Translations under genes and position numbers: made by a program
Shown here: positions 15,378-24,043 of the stretch, piece after piece
Layout of the letters: each line of letters begins with the position of its first letter
How positions within the stretch are numbered: position 1 is the stretch's first letter
Notes under the pieces: model-generated
Database searches by the model: none
Seen by the model: only the letters and a program-made list of their open reading frames with translations
What the model was told of the DNA's origin: nothing
Source: DASTSN01 sp035760665
GTDB taxonomy: Bacteria > Bacteroidota > Bacteroidia > Chitinophagales > Chitinophagaceae
Length of the DNA: 52,123 nucleotides
Assembly: GCA_035760665.1 (NCBI GenBank)
Contig: DASTSN010000032.1
Span: forward strand, 1 to 52,123
Direction: 5' to 3'

Positions 15378-16073
15378 TTATTTCCCAATGGCTTGCAGTA
15401 AGGCAGCCTTCTCTGTTAGGCCCTGGTGCCGCCAGGTTTCTTTCCCGTTTTTGTATACAATAAAAACAGGAATGGCGTCTACATTCAGGGCTTTCATTAC
15501 AGCAGTGTTCACACCGGCATCCACTTTGACCAATTTCAGGGCGTTGCCTGATTCTTTCACCACTTCATCCAGCACAGGTTGCATTTTTACACAGGGCGGG
15601 CACCAGGCAGCGCCAAAGTCTACCAGCACGGTTTGATCGGCTGGTATTTGCGCCCAGTATTCAGCAAGTGTCATTTGTTTTTCACTGGAAGCGCCTTCTA
15701 TTGGTTTCCCGGCTTTTTTCCAGGCATTAATACCGCCATCCAGCTCCGTCACCTCGCTAAATCCATTTTTCCGCATCCAGTCAGCAGCGGCGGCACTCCT
15801 GGCGCCGCTCAGGCAGTAGATATACACAGGCCGGTCTTTGTCTACATATTTTATGCGTTCAAAAAACTGTTCTTTGTTGGTCCAGTCGGCCTGTAGCGCC
15901 TGCTTGATATGACCGGAGCTAAATTCTACCGGCGTACGCACATCCAGTAACTGCATGTTTTGCTGCGACAGCCCTTTTTCAAAAGCATCAGCCGGCAGAG
16001 AATTGTTTGTTTTGTTTTTTTCGCCACAGGAAATAAAAAAGGTAATGACGAATAAAAAGAAGAATCGTTTCAT
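15378..16073 (-). CDS. Rhodanese-thioredoxin fusion lipoprotein
   Basis: This 231-residue protein starts with a lipoprotein signal (FFISC, lipidated C16). Residues ~25-125 are a rhodanese domain (LLDVRTPVEFSSGHI; active loop YCLSGARS with C87). Residues ~135-231 are a thioredoxin domain with W157-C158-PP-C161, then VDAGVNTAVMKALNVDAIPVF (split here as DAGVNTAVMKAL and VDAIPVF) containing the cis-Pro. It probably handles sulfur transfer or disulfide reduction on the periplasmic side. The ATG at 16073 is chosen: a full -7 box covers the alternative ATG at 16091, which therefore precedes the transcript start. Confidence 0.9.
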   Translation of the reverse strand: MKRFFFLFVITFFISCGEKNKTNNSLPADAFEKGLSQQNMQLLDVRTPVEFSSGHIKQALQADWTNKEQFFERIKYVDKDRPVYIYCLSGARSAAAADWMRKNGFSEVTELDGGINAWKKAGKPIEGASSEKQMTLAEYWAQIPADQTVLVDFGAAWCPPCVKMQPVLDEVVKESGNALKLVKVDAGVNTAVMKALNVDAIPVFIVYKNGKETWRHQGLTEKAALLQAIGK

Positions 16074-16088
16074 CCGGTATAATTTTTG

Positions 16089-16096
16089 CAAAATTA
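16089..16096 (-). promoter_or_regulatory. -7 box for the rhodanese-thioredoxin gene
   Basis: On the minus strand this reads TAATTTTG, a full TAnnTTTG match, 15 bases before the ATG at 16073. A TTG lies 23 bases upstream, at the long end of accepted spacing. Confidence 0.6.
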
Positions 16097-16290
16097 TTAC
16101 TCTTATACTGGTAAATTATCAACTAAACGGAATTTAACGGTTGTAAATATTTGATCGCATTTATAAAGTAAAATATATCTGTAATAGCAATAGTGATGAT
16201 CTAAGCAACGGACATTGCGGTTTGTAGGTCAGGTTCATTTAAAAAGTCTGTAATAAAATAAATTGTAGTTTTAACCCGTAAGTAAAATAT

Positions 16291-17004
16291 ATGAAACCAG
16301 GATTTATTGTATCTTTTTTTGTGTCAGCAATTGTACTCGTATCCTGTCAGAAAGAGGCCAGTTTAGAAACAGGAAGCGGTGGTAATGGTGGTGGTAATAC
16401 CGGCAATGGTGATTATTTTCCCCGTACGGCCAATAGTAACTGGAGTTATGAATATGATGATAACCCGGATGATACTGTTTACATAACAGCCATTTCACCC
16501 ACGGTAAATCTTTCAGGTAACACCTATAATGTATTTATTCAAACTTATAATGCTTCACAGGGATATGATTCATCCGGCTACTATCGTAAATCGGGCAGCA
16601 ATTATTACCAGTGGATAGATGTAGGTAATTATATTGGCTTTGACAACCCGTTGTGGGTAGAAGAAATCTTTTTGAAAGATAACCTGGCTGCCGGTGGTTC
16701 GTGGACATCTGATGCTTACACCGGCTCCGTGCAGGGAGTTGGCAGTTTTACCATACGTATCAAAAATATTATTATAAAAAAAGACGAGGCTGTGACAGTT
16801 AATAATACTGTTTACGACAGCACCATTGTAGTAGAACAAAGACTGGAACAAAATACAGGGGGAAACTGGGTTGATATTTCACAAGGGGTAGGCACACTGC
16901 GCAGCTACTACGCAAAAAATATCGGTTTAATACAACAAGAGTTGTACGATGGCGGCAATAACCTGGCTTCCCAGATGCAAATCAGGCGGTACCAGGTATA
17001 TTGA
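16291..17004 (+). CDS. Lipoprotein of unknown function
   Basis: This 237-residue protein has a lipoprotein signal (AIVLVSC, lipidated Cys at 19), a Gly/Asn-rich linker (residues ~28-42) and a beta-rich domain rich in Tyr, Asn and Trp (NSNWSYEYDDNPDDTVYI, GYDSSGYYRKSGSNYYQW, LRSYYAKNIGLIQQELY). This resembles cell-surface lipoproteins of Bacteroidota with no assigned role. The gene stands alone, divergent from the rhodanese-thioredoxin gene and convergent to the aminopeptidase gene 40 bases away. No catalytic motif seen. Confidence 0.75.
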   Translation: MKPGFIVSFFVSAIVLVSCQKEASLETGSGGNGGGNTGNGDYFPRTANSNWSYEYDDNPDDTVYITAISPTVNLSGNTYNVFIQTYNASQGYDSSGYYRKSGSNYYQWIDVGNYIGFDNPLWVEEIFLKDNLAAGGSWTSDAYTGSVQGVGSFTIRIKNIIIKKDEAVTVNNTVYDSTIVVEQRLEQNTGGNWVDISQGVGTLRSYYAKNIGLIQQELYDGGNNLASQMQIRRYQVY

Positions 17005-17044
17005 TATCCAAATGCTTTCCCGTTGCGATCCCGGCTAACCAGCT

Positions 17045-18520
17045 TTAAAAGGCTTTTTTTGTGGCGGATTCCAGCGGGGGCAGTTTAAAATTATCCAGCA
17101 CTGATTTTTGCGCAGCCATTTTTTCAACAGCTTCTACAGATCGCGGTGCAAAGGAAGACAGCAATTCATAATCCTTTTCACGGATCAGTACATCATCTTC
17201 AATTCTGACCGCCATGCCCCACCATTTTTTATCACAATTGCTGCCCGGTGGAATATAAATGCCCGGCTCAATGGTAATTACCATTCCTTTTTTTAACGTG
17301 CCGGAATAGCCGCGGTCATGCACATCCAGGCCAATGTGATGGGAGAGCCCATGCGGATAATATTTGCTGACTTCTTTTTTGTCGTTGATGATTCCAAGTT
17401 TCAGCAGCCCGTTTGCGATCACTTCTTTGGCAGCATTGCCGGCATCACTCCATCTGGCGCCGTCTTTCAATATGCGAAAAGCAGCTTCCTGGGCATCGTA
17501 AACCAATTGATAAATTGCTTTTTCATCTTCGGAAAATTTACCATCGGCCGGCACGGTACGAGTGACATCAGCCGTATAACCGTGGTATTCGGCACCTACA
17601 TCCATCAACACCATGGCATTGCCCACCTTGGTCCGTGTATTTTCTTCATAATGAAGAATACAGCCGTCATCACCGGCGCCCACAATAGAACCATAGCCCA
17701 CTTCTTCGGCGCCGTATTTTTTATGCACATATTCATGCAATCCCTGTATTTCCAGTTCTGACATGTCCGGACGCAGTGCTTTCATGACTTCGTTTTGTCC
17801 CTGGCAGGAAATTTCAACAGCTTTTCTGATAAGGCTCATTTCTTCAGGTGTTTTTATTTCCCGCAACCTGCCGGTCAGTTCCCGGTAAAGCCTGGTGTCA
17901 AACCGTGGATTATGGGAAACATCTCCCGGTATGGCTGCTTTCTGTTTGAACTGTTCTATCAGGTGAAAAAGATCGGCTGTATTGCGCTGGCTTTGGGGCA
18001 CATCATCCGGAAAACGGTCAAATATGATTTTATCAAATTTTGAAAAATCAATAGGAAAGGAGGAAAAGTCTTCCCCGTTAAATACCATTTTTAAGCCCAG
18101 CATCTCTTTTGCGCCTTCCACTCCCAGCCGCTTGCCGGTCCATTGTTCGGCTTGTGGATTTCTTTTTTGAACAAACAAAAGATCGGTGTAGAAGTTTCCG
18201 GCAGCATCTGTTTGCGGGTTTTTGAAAATAAATAAAACCGAATGCGGCTCTTTGTAACCGCTGAAATAGTACAAATCAGGATTTTGGTGATAAAAATAAT
18301 CCACGTCATTGGAAAAGGTGCGGGTAGGGTAGGCAAATACAACCATGACTGAATTATCCGGCATTATTTCCCGCAATGCGGCCCTGCGGCCGGCGTGGAA
18401 GTCTTTCGTTAAATAGTCGGTGGGCCGGTCGCCGTCCTGAGCCGTAACGGCCAGGCCGGTTAACAAACCCAACAAAAAAAGTACGGACCGGATTCGTGGC
18501 AGAAAGGGTGCTTTATACAT
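17045..18520 (-). CDS. Exported Xaa-Pro aminopeptidase (M24 family)
   Basis: This 491-residue metallopeptidase removes N-terminal residues before proline. A signal peptide covers residues ~1-27 (LFLLGLLTGLAVTAQ), the aminopeptidase P N-terminal domain spans ~35-190, and the pita-bread catalytic domain ~215-470. All five metal ligands are visible: D307 (MDVGAEY), D318 (TADVTRT), H394 (HGLSHHIGLDVHD), E418 (IEPGIYI) and E441 (VRIEDD). It is probably periplasmic or outer-membrane associated and acts in peptide scavenging. A 12-base perfect inverted repeat lies 4-50 bases before the ATG. Confidence 0.95.
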   Translation of the reverse strand: MYKAPFLPRIRSVLFLLGLLTGLAVTAQDGDRPTDYLTKDFHAGRRAALREIMPDNSVMVVFAYPTRTFSNDVDYFYHQNPDLYYFSGYKEPHSVLFIFKNPQTDAAGNFYTDLLFVQKRNPQAEQWTGKRLGVEGAKEMLGLKMVFNGEDFSSFPIDFSKFDKIIFDRFPDDVPQSQRNTADLFHLIEQFKQKAAIPGDVSHNPRFDTRLYRELTGRLREIKTPEEMSLIRKAVEISCQGQNEVMKALRPDMSELEIQGLHEYVHKKYGAEEVGYGSIVGAGDDGCILHYEENTRTKVGNAMVLMDVGAEYHGYTADVTRTVPADGKFSEDEKAIYQLVYDAQEAAFRILKDGARWSDAGNAAKEVIANGLLKLGIINDKKEVSKYYPHGLSHHIGLDVHDRGYSGTLKKGMVITIEPGIYIPPGSNCDKKWWGMAVRIEDDVLIREKDYELLSSFAPRSVEAVEKMAAQKSVLDNFKLPPLESATKKAF

Positions 18521-18523
18521 AAA

Positions 18524-18570
18524 CAGTGGTGATTGGTTGAATTAAAAATAATCCATTTCAATCACCACTG
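18524..18570. repeat. Perfect 12-base inverted repeat upstream of the M24 gene
   Basis: CAGTGGTGATTG (18524-18535) and CAATCACCACTG (18559-18570) are exact reverse complements around a 23-base AT-rich loop. On the minus strand the stem follows the stop of the 88-residue gene by 28 bases and ends 3 bases before the M24 ATG. Only three T residues follow it, so it is a weak terminator at best; it could be a hairpin at the ribosome start site or a protein-binding site. Confidence 0.6.
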
Positions 18571-18598
18571 GAAAGAATTTCGATAAGCGGCAGGATGA

Positions 18599-18865
18599 TT
18601 AATCCTCCTCGTCGTCACCGTAGTAAGCGTCTTCGTTGTTATAATATTTTTCCCATGCCTGCACGCCTTCATCTGTCAGGCATTCAATGATATCATGAAT
18701 GGGATCATTTTTGCGCCTCCACTCGGTCACCATAGGCTCATCATATTTGCTAATGAATAAACAATGGTCTGTTTCCACCGTAGGCCTAATCAGGTTTATC
18801 GGGGAATTTTCTTTTTCCTGGATAAGGTAGTAACAACCTGTTTCCAATAATCCATACGAATACAT
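18599..18865 (-). CDS. Small acidic protein, unknown
   Basis: This 88-residue cytoplasmic protein has no signal or membrane segment. Notable stretches are ETGCYYLIQEKENSPINL, WRRKNDPIHDIIECLTDEG and a very acidic tail DDEED. A strong GGAGGA ribosome-binding site lies 3 bases before the ATG, which supports translation. It looks like a conserved lineage-specific protein rather than noise. It lies 78 bases upstream of the M24 gene on the same strand. I do not recognise it. Confidence 0.65.
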   Translation of the reverse strand: MYSYGLLETGCYYLIQEKENSPINLIRPTVETDHCLFISKYDEPMVTEWRRKNDPIHDIIECLTDEGVQAWEKYYNNEDAYYGDDEED

Positions 18866-19419
18866 ACGTCCTCCGCTTTTTAGGTGGTTTGTAAAATGTT
18901 TAAGCAGGTTAGTAAATGGATATTCTAAAAAATCAGCTGTAATGGGTTATCAGTAGCAGAATTTAATGGATGTAGCCGGAGATGGATACCTGTTCTTTCA
19001 ATGGGTTCGGATCAAAATTAGGGGATTTGGGCAGACTGTAAAAAGAGATGGGGTAAATAAATTTTTATATTTCTTTTTTGTTATTAAATAATTGATTTAC
19101 AGCTGTTTAAAAATTTTTGAAAAAAGGTATTTCAAAGCGTTTTTGCAGGGTTTGTGCATTTTAGTTACTGGTTTTTCTAACGGGCGACCATTGGTTTGTT
19201 ATGCATGTAATCAGTAAATAAAAAGCGCCTGCAGGCCGGAGAGGGGGCGGAGGCATCAAAACAATGTCCGGGTCGTTTTGTTAGTTTAGCCGAATGGCGG
19301 AACTTTATACATGTTGATCGGAAAGCATTAATTCTGCAGTCAACCCTGAAAAAGCTTGATGCAAAGTAGTGCCATTCCCGCATGGTCATTCGCTTGTTTT
19401 TTAAGAAAAATCATTGAGC
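18866..19419. other. Divergent intergenic region, no gene seen
   Basis: 554 bases separate the small acidic gene (minus) from the flavin reductase gene (plus). I see short palindromes only (AAAAATTTTT at 19109, GCCTGCAGGC at 19227). A 70-codon frame on the minus strand (19177-19389) lacks a family signature and a good ribosome-binding site. No RNA gene was recognised. Confidence 0.5.
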
Positions 19420-20088
19420 ATGGAGGAGCATATTGTAAAAATTATCGCAGTCACATCAGTTACACATAATGTTAAACAATTGAAGGTTGAAAAGCCGAAA
19501 GGTTACCGGTTCATTCCCGGCCAGGCGACAGAGGTGGCTATTCATAAACCCGGCTGGACGGAGGAGCGAAGACCCTTCACGTTTACCGGATTGAATGATT
19601 GGGATCACCTGGAATTCACCATAAAAATTTATCCCGGCCATCGTGGCGTGACGAATGAACTGGCACAATTAAACGCCGGTGATGAACTCATCATTCACGA
19701 TGTTTGGGGCGCTATTCAATACAAAGGTGAAGGCACATTTATTGCAGGCGGCGCCGGTGTAACACCCTTCATTGCCATCTTCCGGGAGTTGCAGAAAGAA
19801 AAGATGCTAGGCAATAACACGCTGATTTTTTCGAATAAGTCTGAGCGTGACATCATCCTGAAGGATGAATTTTCCGCCATGCTCGGTGACCGGTTCATCA
19901 ATACCTTAACAGAAGAAAGCATTCCCGGTTACGATCACCGGCGTATTGATGAAGAATATTTAAAAAGCCGGATCAATAACCTGGATCAGGAATTTTACAT
20001 CTGCGGTCCCGATGCGATGGTGACTGCAGTTAAACAGGCATTACAGAAGTTGGGTGTACATAAAAGCGCTGTTACTGTAGAGTTATAA
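19420..20088 (+). CDS. Ferredoxin reductase-type FAD/NAD(P)-binding oxidoreductase
   Basis: This 222-residue flavoprotein has an FAD-binding barrel (GYRFIPGQATEVAIH; ERRPFTFTG, the RxxT/S FAD motif) followed by an NAD(P)-binding half with GGAGVTPF near residue 110 and YICGPDAM near residue 192. It lacks a [2Fe-2S] domain, so it would pass electrons between NAD(P)H and a separate carrier. The start could be ATG at 19420 or TTG two codons earlier; ATG is preferred. It precedes the planctomycete-type operon by 108 bases, with no shared transcript evident. Confidence 0.9.
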   Translation: MEEHIVKIIAVTSVTHNVKQLKVEKPKGYRFIPGQATEVAIHKPGWTEERRPFTFTGLNDWDHLEFTIKIYPGHRGVTNELAQLNAGDELIIHDVWGAIQYKGEGTFIAGGAGVTPFIAIFRELQKEKMLGNNTLIFSNKSERDIILKDEFSAMLGDRFINTLTEESIPGYDHRRIDEEYLKSRINNLDQEFYICGPDAMVTAVKQALQKLGVHKSAVTVEL

Positions 20089-20184
20089 ACGGATTTTCAC
20101 GGCCTGCAGCAAGATAATTTTATATTAGCATGGGATAATATTCACTTACAGCATCCGCCGAAATAGTTGTAATTTACTGATTGC

Positions 20185-20192
20185 TATTCTTG
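20185..20192 (+). promoter_or_regulatory. -7-like box 4 bases before the DUF1549 gene
   Basis: TATTCTTG differs from TAnnTTTG at one base and is followed by four bases and the ATG at 20197, predicting a leaderless transcript for the four-gene operon. A TTG at 20167 is only 15 bases upstream. Confidence 0.5.
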
Positions 20193-20196
20193 CTAT

Positions 20197-22515
20197 ATGA
20201 AACGGAAAACCCTGGTTGTTCTCGGCGCACTGGTTAGTATAATTATTACTGCTTCCTTTTCGTGTACCGGCGTTGGTAACGATTCATCCTTGTCGGATAA
20301 AATCAGTTACAATTTTGATATCCGGCCTATTTTGTCGGATAAATGTTTTATTTGTCATGGTCCTGATGGTAACAAACGCAAGGCTCACCTGCGACTGGAT
20401 ATTGCTGACTCCGCCTACGCCCCGCTAAAAGAAACAAAAGGAGCATTTGCAATTGTGCCCGGCAAGCCGGAGCAAAGCGAATTGTATAAACGTATCACTT
20501 CCTCCGATCCCGATTACCAGATGCCTGAACCAGGCTCACATCTGGCATTACTCAACGATCACGAAATTGGCCTGATAAAAAAATGGATTCAGCAAGGTGC
20601 CAAATACGAACGGCACTGGGCCTTTACGCCTCCGCAAAAAACTGAACTGCCGGCGATAGACGAAAAAAGCTGGCCCCAAAATGAAATTGATTATTTCACC
20701 TGCAGCATGATGGAGCAAAAAGGCTTATCACCCAATCCTGAAGCTGATAAAGAACGGCTGCTGAAAAGAGTGTCGCTGGATTTAACAGGACTGCCACCTT
20801 CCCTGCAAATGATGGATGCATTTCTGAATGATAACAGTGCCGGTGCTTATGAAAAAGTGGTAGACCAGTTATTGCAAAGTAAAGCCTACGGGGAAAAAAT
20901 GGCGGTACACTGGCTGGACGTAGCCCGCTATGCCGATAGTTATGGTTACCAGGATGATAACATCCGTACGCAATGGCCCTGGCGCGACTGGGTGATTCAT
21001 GCGTTTAACGAAAACCTTCCTTACGATAAGTTTCTGACCTGGCAGATTGCCGGCGATATGCTGCCCAATGCTACAAAAGAACAAATACTGGCAACCGGTT
21101 TTTTCCGCAATCATAAATATACCGAGGAAGGCGGGGTGATTCCAGAGGAATACCGCATTACGTACAACATTGATAAAACAAAAACGTATGGTACCGGTAT
21201 ACTGGGTATTACCATCGAGTGTGCCCAATGCCACGATCACAAATATGATCCTTTCAGCCAGCAGGATTATTATTCCCTGTTCGCCTTTTTCAATAACACA
21301 AAGGAAGTTGGGTACGAGGGCGATGTTACACAGTCGAAACCGGCCAAAAATCCACTGCTCACCATAACCCGCGAAGACCGGGAAAAAGTGCTTGACTTTA
21401 TCAATGACAAAGATACCGGCAGTCTGATGGTGTCGGTTATGGGAGAGTTGGATACCATGCGTAAAACTTATTTGTTGAGAAGAGGGGTGTACGATGCACC
21501 TTCCTACGAAGTGAAGCCAATGGCTATTCCGGCGGTGATGCGCTATGACACGTTAAAATACCCGCGTAACAGGCTGGGACTTGCTGCCTGGACAATCAGT
21601 AAACAAAACCCGCTGACGGCCCGTGTATTTGTCAACCAGTTATGGCAGGAGTTTTTTGGCCGTGGCATTGTTAAAACTGCAGGTGACTTTGGTATGCAAG
21701 GCGATTTGCCTTCTCATCCCGCCTTACTGGACTGGCTGGCAGTAGACTTTATGGAGCATGGCTGGGATATTAAACGGCTGGTGAAGCAAATGGTGATGAG
21801 TGCCACTTATCGTCAGTCTTCGGTCACAACGCCCGAAAAATGGAAAACCGATCCTGAAAATGTTTATTTATCAAGAGGCCCCCGTTTTCGGTTACCTGCG
21901 GAGTTTATTAAAGACCTTGTATTGGCAAGCAGTGGTTTGCTGGTGCCAACTATTGGCGGGCCAAGCGTAAAGCCCTACCAGCCCAAAGGTATCTGGGAGC
22001 AGGCTTCTTCCGGCAGAGGCGTGCTGGCAACCTATAAACAGGACCACGGAGAGGCATTGTACCGCAGAGGAATGTACACTTTTATAAAACTCACAGTGCC
22101 GCCCCCATCATTGATTGTATTTGATGCCAGTAACCGCGACCAGTGCCAGGTAACAAGACTTAAAACCAACACGCCCCTTCAGGCATTGGTGATGATGAAC
22201 GACCCAGCCGTGCTTGAAGCTTCGCGGGTCCTGGCACAAAAACTCCGGGAAGAGCCCATAACAGTTCAGGATAAGATTGCCAAAGCTTTTCGCCTGATCA
22301 TTTGCCGAAGGCTTACTGAAAAGGAACAGAAAATTTTGCTGGATTATTACCAGGAACAACTCAAGCTTTTTCAGAACAAAAAACTGGATGCCGCCGTCAC
22401 CCTGGAGGTGGGTGAATATCCGCAGGATAATAAGACGGAAAAGAATGCAACGGCTGCCTTGATGAAAACAATCGATACAATTTATAATCTGGAGGAGGCT
22501 GTCACGAAAGGATAA
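20197..22515 (+). CDS. Cytochrome c / DUF1549 / DUF1553 lipoprotein (planctomycete type)
   Basis: This 772-residue protein has a lipoprotein-like signal (TASFSC, C23), a planctomycete-type cytochrome c domain with heme motif C50-FI-C53-H54 and EPGSHLALLNDHEIGLIKKW, a DUF1549 domain (~residues 160-370: LKRVSLDLTGLPPS, HWLDVARYADSYGYQDDN) and a DUF1553 domain (~480-740: NPLTARVFVNQLWQEFFGRGIV, DFGMQGDLPSHPALLDWLA, split here). Such proteins are abundant in Planctomycetes, sit beside DUF1501 genes, and are thought to act in polysaccharide or other extracellular oxidative breakdown, without a proven reaction. First gene of a four-gene operon. Confidence 0.93.
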   Translation: MKRKTLVVLGALVSIIITASFSCTGVGNDSSLSDKISYNFDIRPILSDKCFICHGPDGNKRKAHLRLDIADSAYAPLKETKGAFAIVPGKPEQSELYKRITSSDPDYQMPEPGSHLALLNDHEIGLIKKWIQQGAKYERHWAFTPPQKTELPAIDEKSWPQNEIDYFTCSMMEQKGLSPNPEADKERLLKRVSLDLTGLPPSLQMMDAFLNDNSAGAYEKVVDQLLQSKAYGEKMAVHWLDVARYADSYGYQDDNIRTQWPWRDWVIHAFNENLPYDKFLTWQIAGDMLPNATKEQILATGFFRNHKYTEEGGVIPEEYRITYNIDKTKTYGTGILGITIECAQCHDHKYDPFSQQDYYSLFAFFNNTKEVGYEGDVTQSKPAKNPLLTITREDREKVLDFINDKDTGSLMVSVMGELDTMRKTYLLRRGVYDAPSYEVKPMAIPAVMRYDTLKYPRNRLGLAAWTISKQNPLTARVFVNQLWQEFFGRGIVKTAGDFGMQGDLPSHPALLDWLAVDFMEHGWDIKRLVKQMVMSATYRQSSVTTPEKWKTDPENVYLSRGPRFRLPAEFIKDLVLASSGLLVPTIGGPSVKPYQPKGIWEQASSGRGVLATYKQDHGEALYRRGMYTFIKLTVPPPSLIVFDASNRDQCQVTRLKTNTPLQALVMMNDPAVLEASRVLAQKLREEPITVQDKIAKAFRLIICRRLTEKEQKILLDYYQEQLKLFQNKKLDAAVTLEVGEYPQDNKTEKNATAALMKTIDTIYNLEEAVTKG

Positions 22516-22569
22516 GTATCCCGGGAATGATCAACTAGGTAAAAATTATTGACTGAAACAATTACTGTT

Positions 22570-24015
22570 ATGCAAAAAGAAATTCTTGAACACGGGCTGA
22601 ATATCAACCGCCGCAGGTTTTTATCACGGCTGAGCCTTGGTATCGGCAGTGTGGCGCTTGGTTCTTTACTCATTCCAGACTTGTTTGGCAAAACTGAGGA
22701 AGAAGCATTGATAACCGGCTTGCCGCATTTTGCCCCGAAGGCAAAACGGATTATTTACCTGTTCCAGAACGGGGCACCTTCTCAGCTCGATTTGTTTGAT
22801 TACAAACCGCTGCTCCAGCAAATGCATGGTGAAGACCTGCCCGCCAGTATCCGCATGGGGCAAAGGCTGACAGGGATGACTGCAGGCCAGGAACATTTCC
22901 CGCTGGCTGGTACTGTTTTTCAGTTTAATCAATATGGAAGGGCCAGGGCCTATATCAGCGAGTTGTTGCCCTACACGGCCGGTGTGGTGGATGATCTGTG
23001 CATTATCAAAAGCCTCTATACTGAGGCCATTAATCACGATCCGGCCTTGACGTTTTTTCAGACAGGTGCCCAGGTGGGTAACCGCCCCAGCATGGGGGCC
23101 TGGCTGAGTTACGGCCTTGGCAGCGAAAATAAAAACCTGCCGGCTTTTTGCGTGCTGCTTTCTAAAGGTAAAGGAAACGGGCAGGGGGTTTATGCCAAGT
23201 TATGGACCAACGGTTTCCTTGACTCCATCCACCAGGGGGTGCAGTTCAGCAGCGGCGAAAATCCCGTATTGTATTTGAACAATCCTGACGGTATTGATAA
23301 GGCCGACCGCCGTCGTATGCTCGATAAACTGGCTGAACTCAACGACCTGTCTTACAAAGAATTTGGTGATCCGGAAATCAATACCAAGATTAAGCAATAT
23401 GAAATGGCTTACAGAATGCAAACGGCGGTACCGGAAATCACTGATATGAGCAAAGAACCAGAAAGCATCATCAAGCTTTATGGGCCCGATTGCCTGGTAC
23501 CGGGCACCTTTGCCGCCAACTGCCTGCTGGCACGAAAACTTAGTGAGAACGGCGTAAGGTTTGTGCAACTTTATCACCAGGGCTGGGACGGTCACAACAA
23601 CCTGCCCGGTGAAATTAAAGGACAGTGTAAAGATGTGGACCAGGCGAGCGCAGCCCTGATCACCGATTTAAAACAACGGGGATTACTGGATGAAACCCTG
23701 GTGATCTGGGGCGGCGAATTTGGCAGGACCAATTATTGCCAGGGTACCCTGACCAAAGATAATTATGGACGGGACCACCACCCGCGCTGCTTCACCGTGT
23801 GGATGGCAGGCGGTGGGGTAAAACCCGGTGTGTATGGGGAAACAGATGATTTTGGATATAATATTGTCAAAGACCCGGTGCATGTACACGATTTTCATGC
23901 AACGGTTCTTGCCTTGATGGGACTGGATCATGAAAAACTAACCTTTAAGCACCTGGGTCGCCGTTACCGACTGACTGATGTGGCTGGCAAGGTTGTAAAG
24001 GGTATTATCGCCTGA
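22570..24015 (+). CDS. Tat-exported DUF1501 protein
   Basis: This 481-residue protein has a twin-arginine signal (NRRRFLSR at residues 13-20, then LGIGSVALGSLL) and a DUF1501 domain of the alkaline-phosphatase/sulfatase-like fold: FQNGAPSQLDLFDYKP, SLYTEAINHDPALTFFQTG, VRFVQLYHQGWDGHNN, VIWGGEFGRTNY and GRDHHPRCFTVWMAGGG (shortened). Asp, His and Glu in these segments could bind metal. DUF1501 proteins are nearly always partnered with DUF1549/DUF1553 proteins, as here, 54 bases downstream. ATG at 22570 is preferred over TTG at 22549 because it leads directly to the Tat signal. The reaction is unknown. Confidence 0.92.
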   Translation: MQKEILEHGLNINRRRFLSRLSLGIGSVALGSLLIPDLFGKTEEEALITGLPHFAPKAKRIIYLFQNGAPSQLDLFDYKPLLQQMHGEDLPASIRMGQRLTGMTAGQEHFPLAGTVFQFNQYGRARAYISELLPYTAGVVDDLCIIKSLYTEAINHDPALTFFQTGAQVGNRPSMGAWLSYGLGSENKNLPAFCVLLSKGKGNGQGVYAKLWTNGFLDSIHQGVQFSSGENPVLYLNNPDGIDKADRRRMLDKLAELNDLSYKEFGDPEINTKIKQYEMAYRMQTAVPEITDMSKEPESIIKLYGPDCLVPGTFAANCLLARKLSENGVRFVQLYHQGWDGHNNLPGEIKGQCKDVDQASAALITDLKQRGLLDETLVIWGGEFGRTNYCQGTLTKDNYGRDHHPRCFTVWMAGGGVKPGVYGETDDFGYNIVKDPVHVHDFHATVLALMGLDHEKLTFKHLGRRYRLTDVAGKVVKGIIA

Positions 24016-24043
24016 TAAAACAATTGCTTCAAAATACGCATTC

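Noticed and set aside
16370..16420. GGTGGTAAT-like repetitive stretch
   Set aside because: It encodes the Gly/Asn linker just after the lipobox of the 16291 lipoprotein, so it is a protein linker and not a DNA repeat.
19177..19389. 70-codon minus-strand frame in the long gap
   Set aside because: No signal, no ribosome-binding site and no recognisable composition.
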